Shown here: piece after piece, positions 63,094-64,000 of the stretch
Numbering within the stretch: the stretch's first letter is position 1
Layout of the letters: each line of letters begins with the position of its first letter
Assembly: GCF_015291705.1 (NCBI RefSeq)
Contig: NZ_CP030050.1
Coordinates: forward strand, 496,001 to 560,000
Reading direction: 5' to 3'
Source of the DNA: Bradyrhizobium arachidis
GTDB taxonomy: Bacteria > Pseudomonadota > Alphaproteobacteria > Rhizobiales > Xanthobacteraceae
Length of the DNA: 64,000 nucleotides
Notes under the pieces: model-generated
What the model was told of the DNA's origin: nothing
Seen by the model: the letters and a program-made list of their open reading frames with translations, nothing else
Databases searched by the model: none
Made by a program: the position numbers and the translations under genes

Positions 63094-64000
63094 ATGGAAT
63101 TGCAGCAGAGCCCAGCGTTGAATTATGGACCTGCGATCTCGGCGGCGGCCGCGACTGAGCGCATCGTCGAGACCAGCATTCCTTCGCGGCTCGACGCGCT
63201 GCCGTGGAGCGGCTTTCATACCCGCGTCGTGCTGGCGCTCGGCATCACCTGGATCCTGGATGGGCTCGAGGTGACGCTGGCCGGCGCGCTCTCCGGCGCG
63301 CTGAAGCAGAGCCCGGTGCTGCAATTCTCCAATCTCGATCTCGGCATTGCCAACTCCGCCTATCTCGCCGGCGCGGTGCTCGGCGCACTCGGCTTCGGCT
63401 GGCTCACCGACCGTATCGGCCGCAAGAAGCTGTTCTTCATCACGCTCGCGCTTTATCTCTCCGCGACGGCCGCGACCGCGCTGTCGTGGGATATCGCGAG
63501 CTACGCGGTGTTCCGCTTCCTCACCGGCGCCGGCATCGGCGGCGAATATACCGCGATCAATTCGACGATCCAGGAGCTGGTGCCGGCGCGCTATCGCGGC
63601 TGGACTGATTTGGTCATCAACGGCAGCTTCTGGATCGGCGCAGCAATGGGCGCGGTTGCAGCCATCGTCCTGCTCGATCCCGCCGTGATCGGTCCCGATC
63701 TCGGCTGGCGCCTCGCCTATCTGATCGGCGCGGCCATCGGCCTCGTCGTGCTCTTGATGCGGATGTGGATCCCGGAAAGTCCGCGCTGGCTGATGATCCA
63801 TGGCCGGCCTGACCAGGCCCATGCGATCGTCGATGAGATCGAACGCTCGGTGATCGGCCATGACCAGCATGCGAGCGACGGGCGCTTCGCAAAGATCCGG
63901 CTGAAGATGCGCGATCACACGCCGATCCGCGAGGTCGTGCACACGCTGTTTTTCGTCTATCGCCAGCGCGCGCTGGTCGGCCTCGTGCTGATGAGCGCGC
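63094..64000 (+). CDS. MFS transporter, N-terminal part (cut by window end)
   Basis: Open from ATG 63094 to the window end (302 codons visible, no stop). It shows the MFS start of a first helix (VVLALGITWILDGLEVTLAGAL), motif A in GFGWLTDRIGRKKLFF and the helix 4-5 block FLTGAGIGGEYTAINSTIQELVP. The acidic GLEVTLAGAL and the GEYTAINS segment resemble aromatic-acid or metabolite:H+ symporters, but the substrate cannot be decided. The ribosome site is weak. The transport direction (uptake) is inferred from the subfamily look. Confidence 0.85.
   Translation, partial: MELQQSPALNYGPAISAAAATERIVETSIPSRLDALPWSGFHTRVVLALGITWILDGLEVTLAGALSGALKQSPVLQFSNLDLGIANSAYLAGAVLGALGFGWLTDRIGRKKLFFITLALYLSATAATALSWDIASYAVFRFLTGAGIGGEYTAINSTIQELVPARYRGWTDLVINGSFWIGAAMGAVAAIVLLDPAVIGPDLGWRLAYLIGAAIGLVVLLMRMWIPESPRWLMIHGRPDQAHAIVDEIERSVIGHDQHASDGRFAKIRLKMRDHTPIREVVHTLFFVYRQRALVGLVLMSA

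Overview
The window is about 64 kb of GC-rich DNA with about 47 protein-coding genes on both strands and no rRNA, tRNA, CRISPR array, transposase or integrase that I could recognise. Gene content (caspase-fold plus TPR proteins, a two-component LTXXQ/LysM envelope set, form II CO-dehydrogenase-like genes, homogentisate catabolism, DUF3175, many GGDEF/EAL/MCP signalling genes) and the abundant palindromic intergenic repeats point to an alphaproteobacterium of the Bradyrhizobium type. That assignment is an inference from recall, not a database match. It looks like ordinary chromosome rather than a mobile island.

Layout, left half. 1-4688: end of a NitT/TauT-type ABC transporter, an IlvD/Edd sugar-acid dehydratase, an RraA-fold protein and a Tat-exported SMP-30 lactonase, together readable as a lactone to sugar acid to keto-acid route. 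4920-7025: oligopeptidase B-like S9 peptidase. 7290-9826: MBOAT acyltransferase with a co-transcribed membrane-anchored partner. 10026-14006: serine-glyoxylate-type aminotransferase, an SNase-like secreted protein and a 575-residue protein I do not recognise. 14433-25186: envelope and signalling genes (pseudo-caspase, orphan RND-type adaptor, secreted beta-propeller lactonase, small proteins, a dCache-PAS-GGDEF-EAL protein, LysM protein, LTXXQ protein). 25473-28223: a large repeat/RTX secreted protein.

Right half. 29443-35119: a membrane class III adenylate/guanylate cyclase, an AsmA protein and a Crp-family regulator, a possible cyclic-nucleotide neighbourhood. 35151-39223: an RND efflux pump with its adaptor. 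39382-41744: OmpA-like protein and a second pseudo-caspase with TPRs. 42127-44508: an AHL-lactonase-like hydrolase, a compositionally odd methyltransferase gene sitting between two copies of a marR 3' end, and marR itself. 44619-52446: homogentisate catabolism (FAD hydroxylase, DUF2783, metallo-hydrolase, hmgA, fahA, an Lrp regulator and hpd). 52639-57679: a CaiB-family enzyme and a form II CoxS-CoxL-CoxM molybdenum hydroxylase operon. 58021-62300: two tandem chemoreceptor genes carrying a 413-bp perfectly identical block. 62538-64000: DUF3175 protein and the start of an MFS transporter cut by the window edge.

The most noteworthy signals are: two caspase-fold proteins that have both lost the catalytic His and Cys; the marR-tail duplication flanking a foreign-looking gene, with a candidate marR operator close by; gene conversion between the tandem chemoreceptors; a metallo-hydrolase with a broken metal motif inside the homogentisate operon; and a family of about 178-bp palindromic elements. 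I did not find a clear new defence or mobile system.
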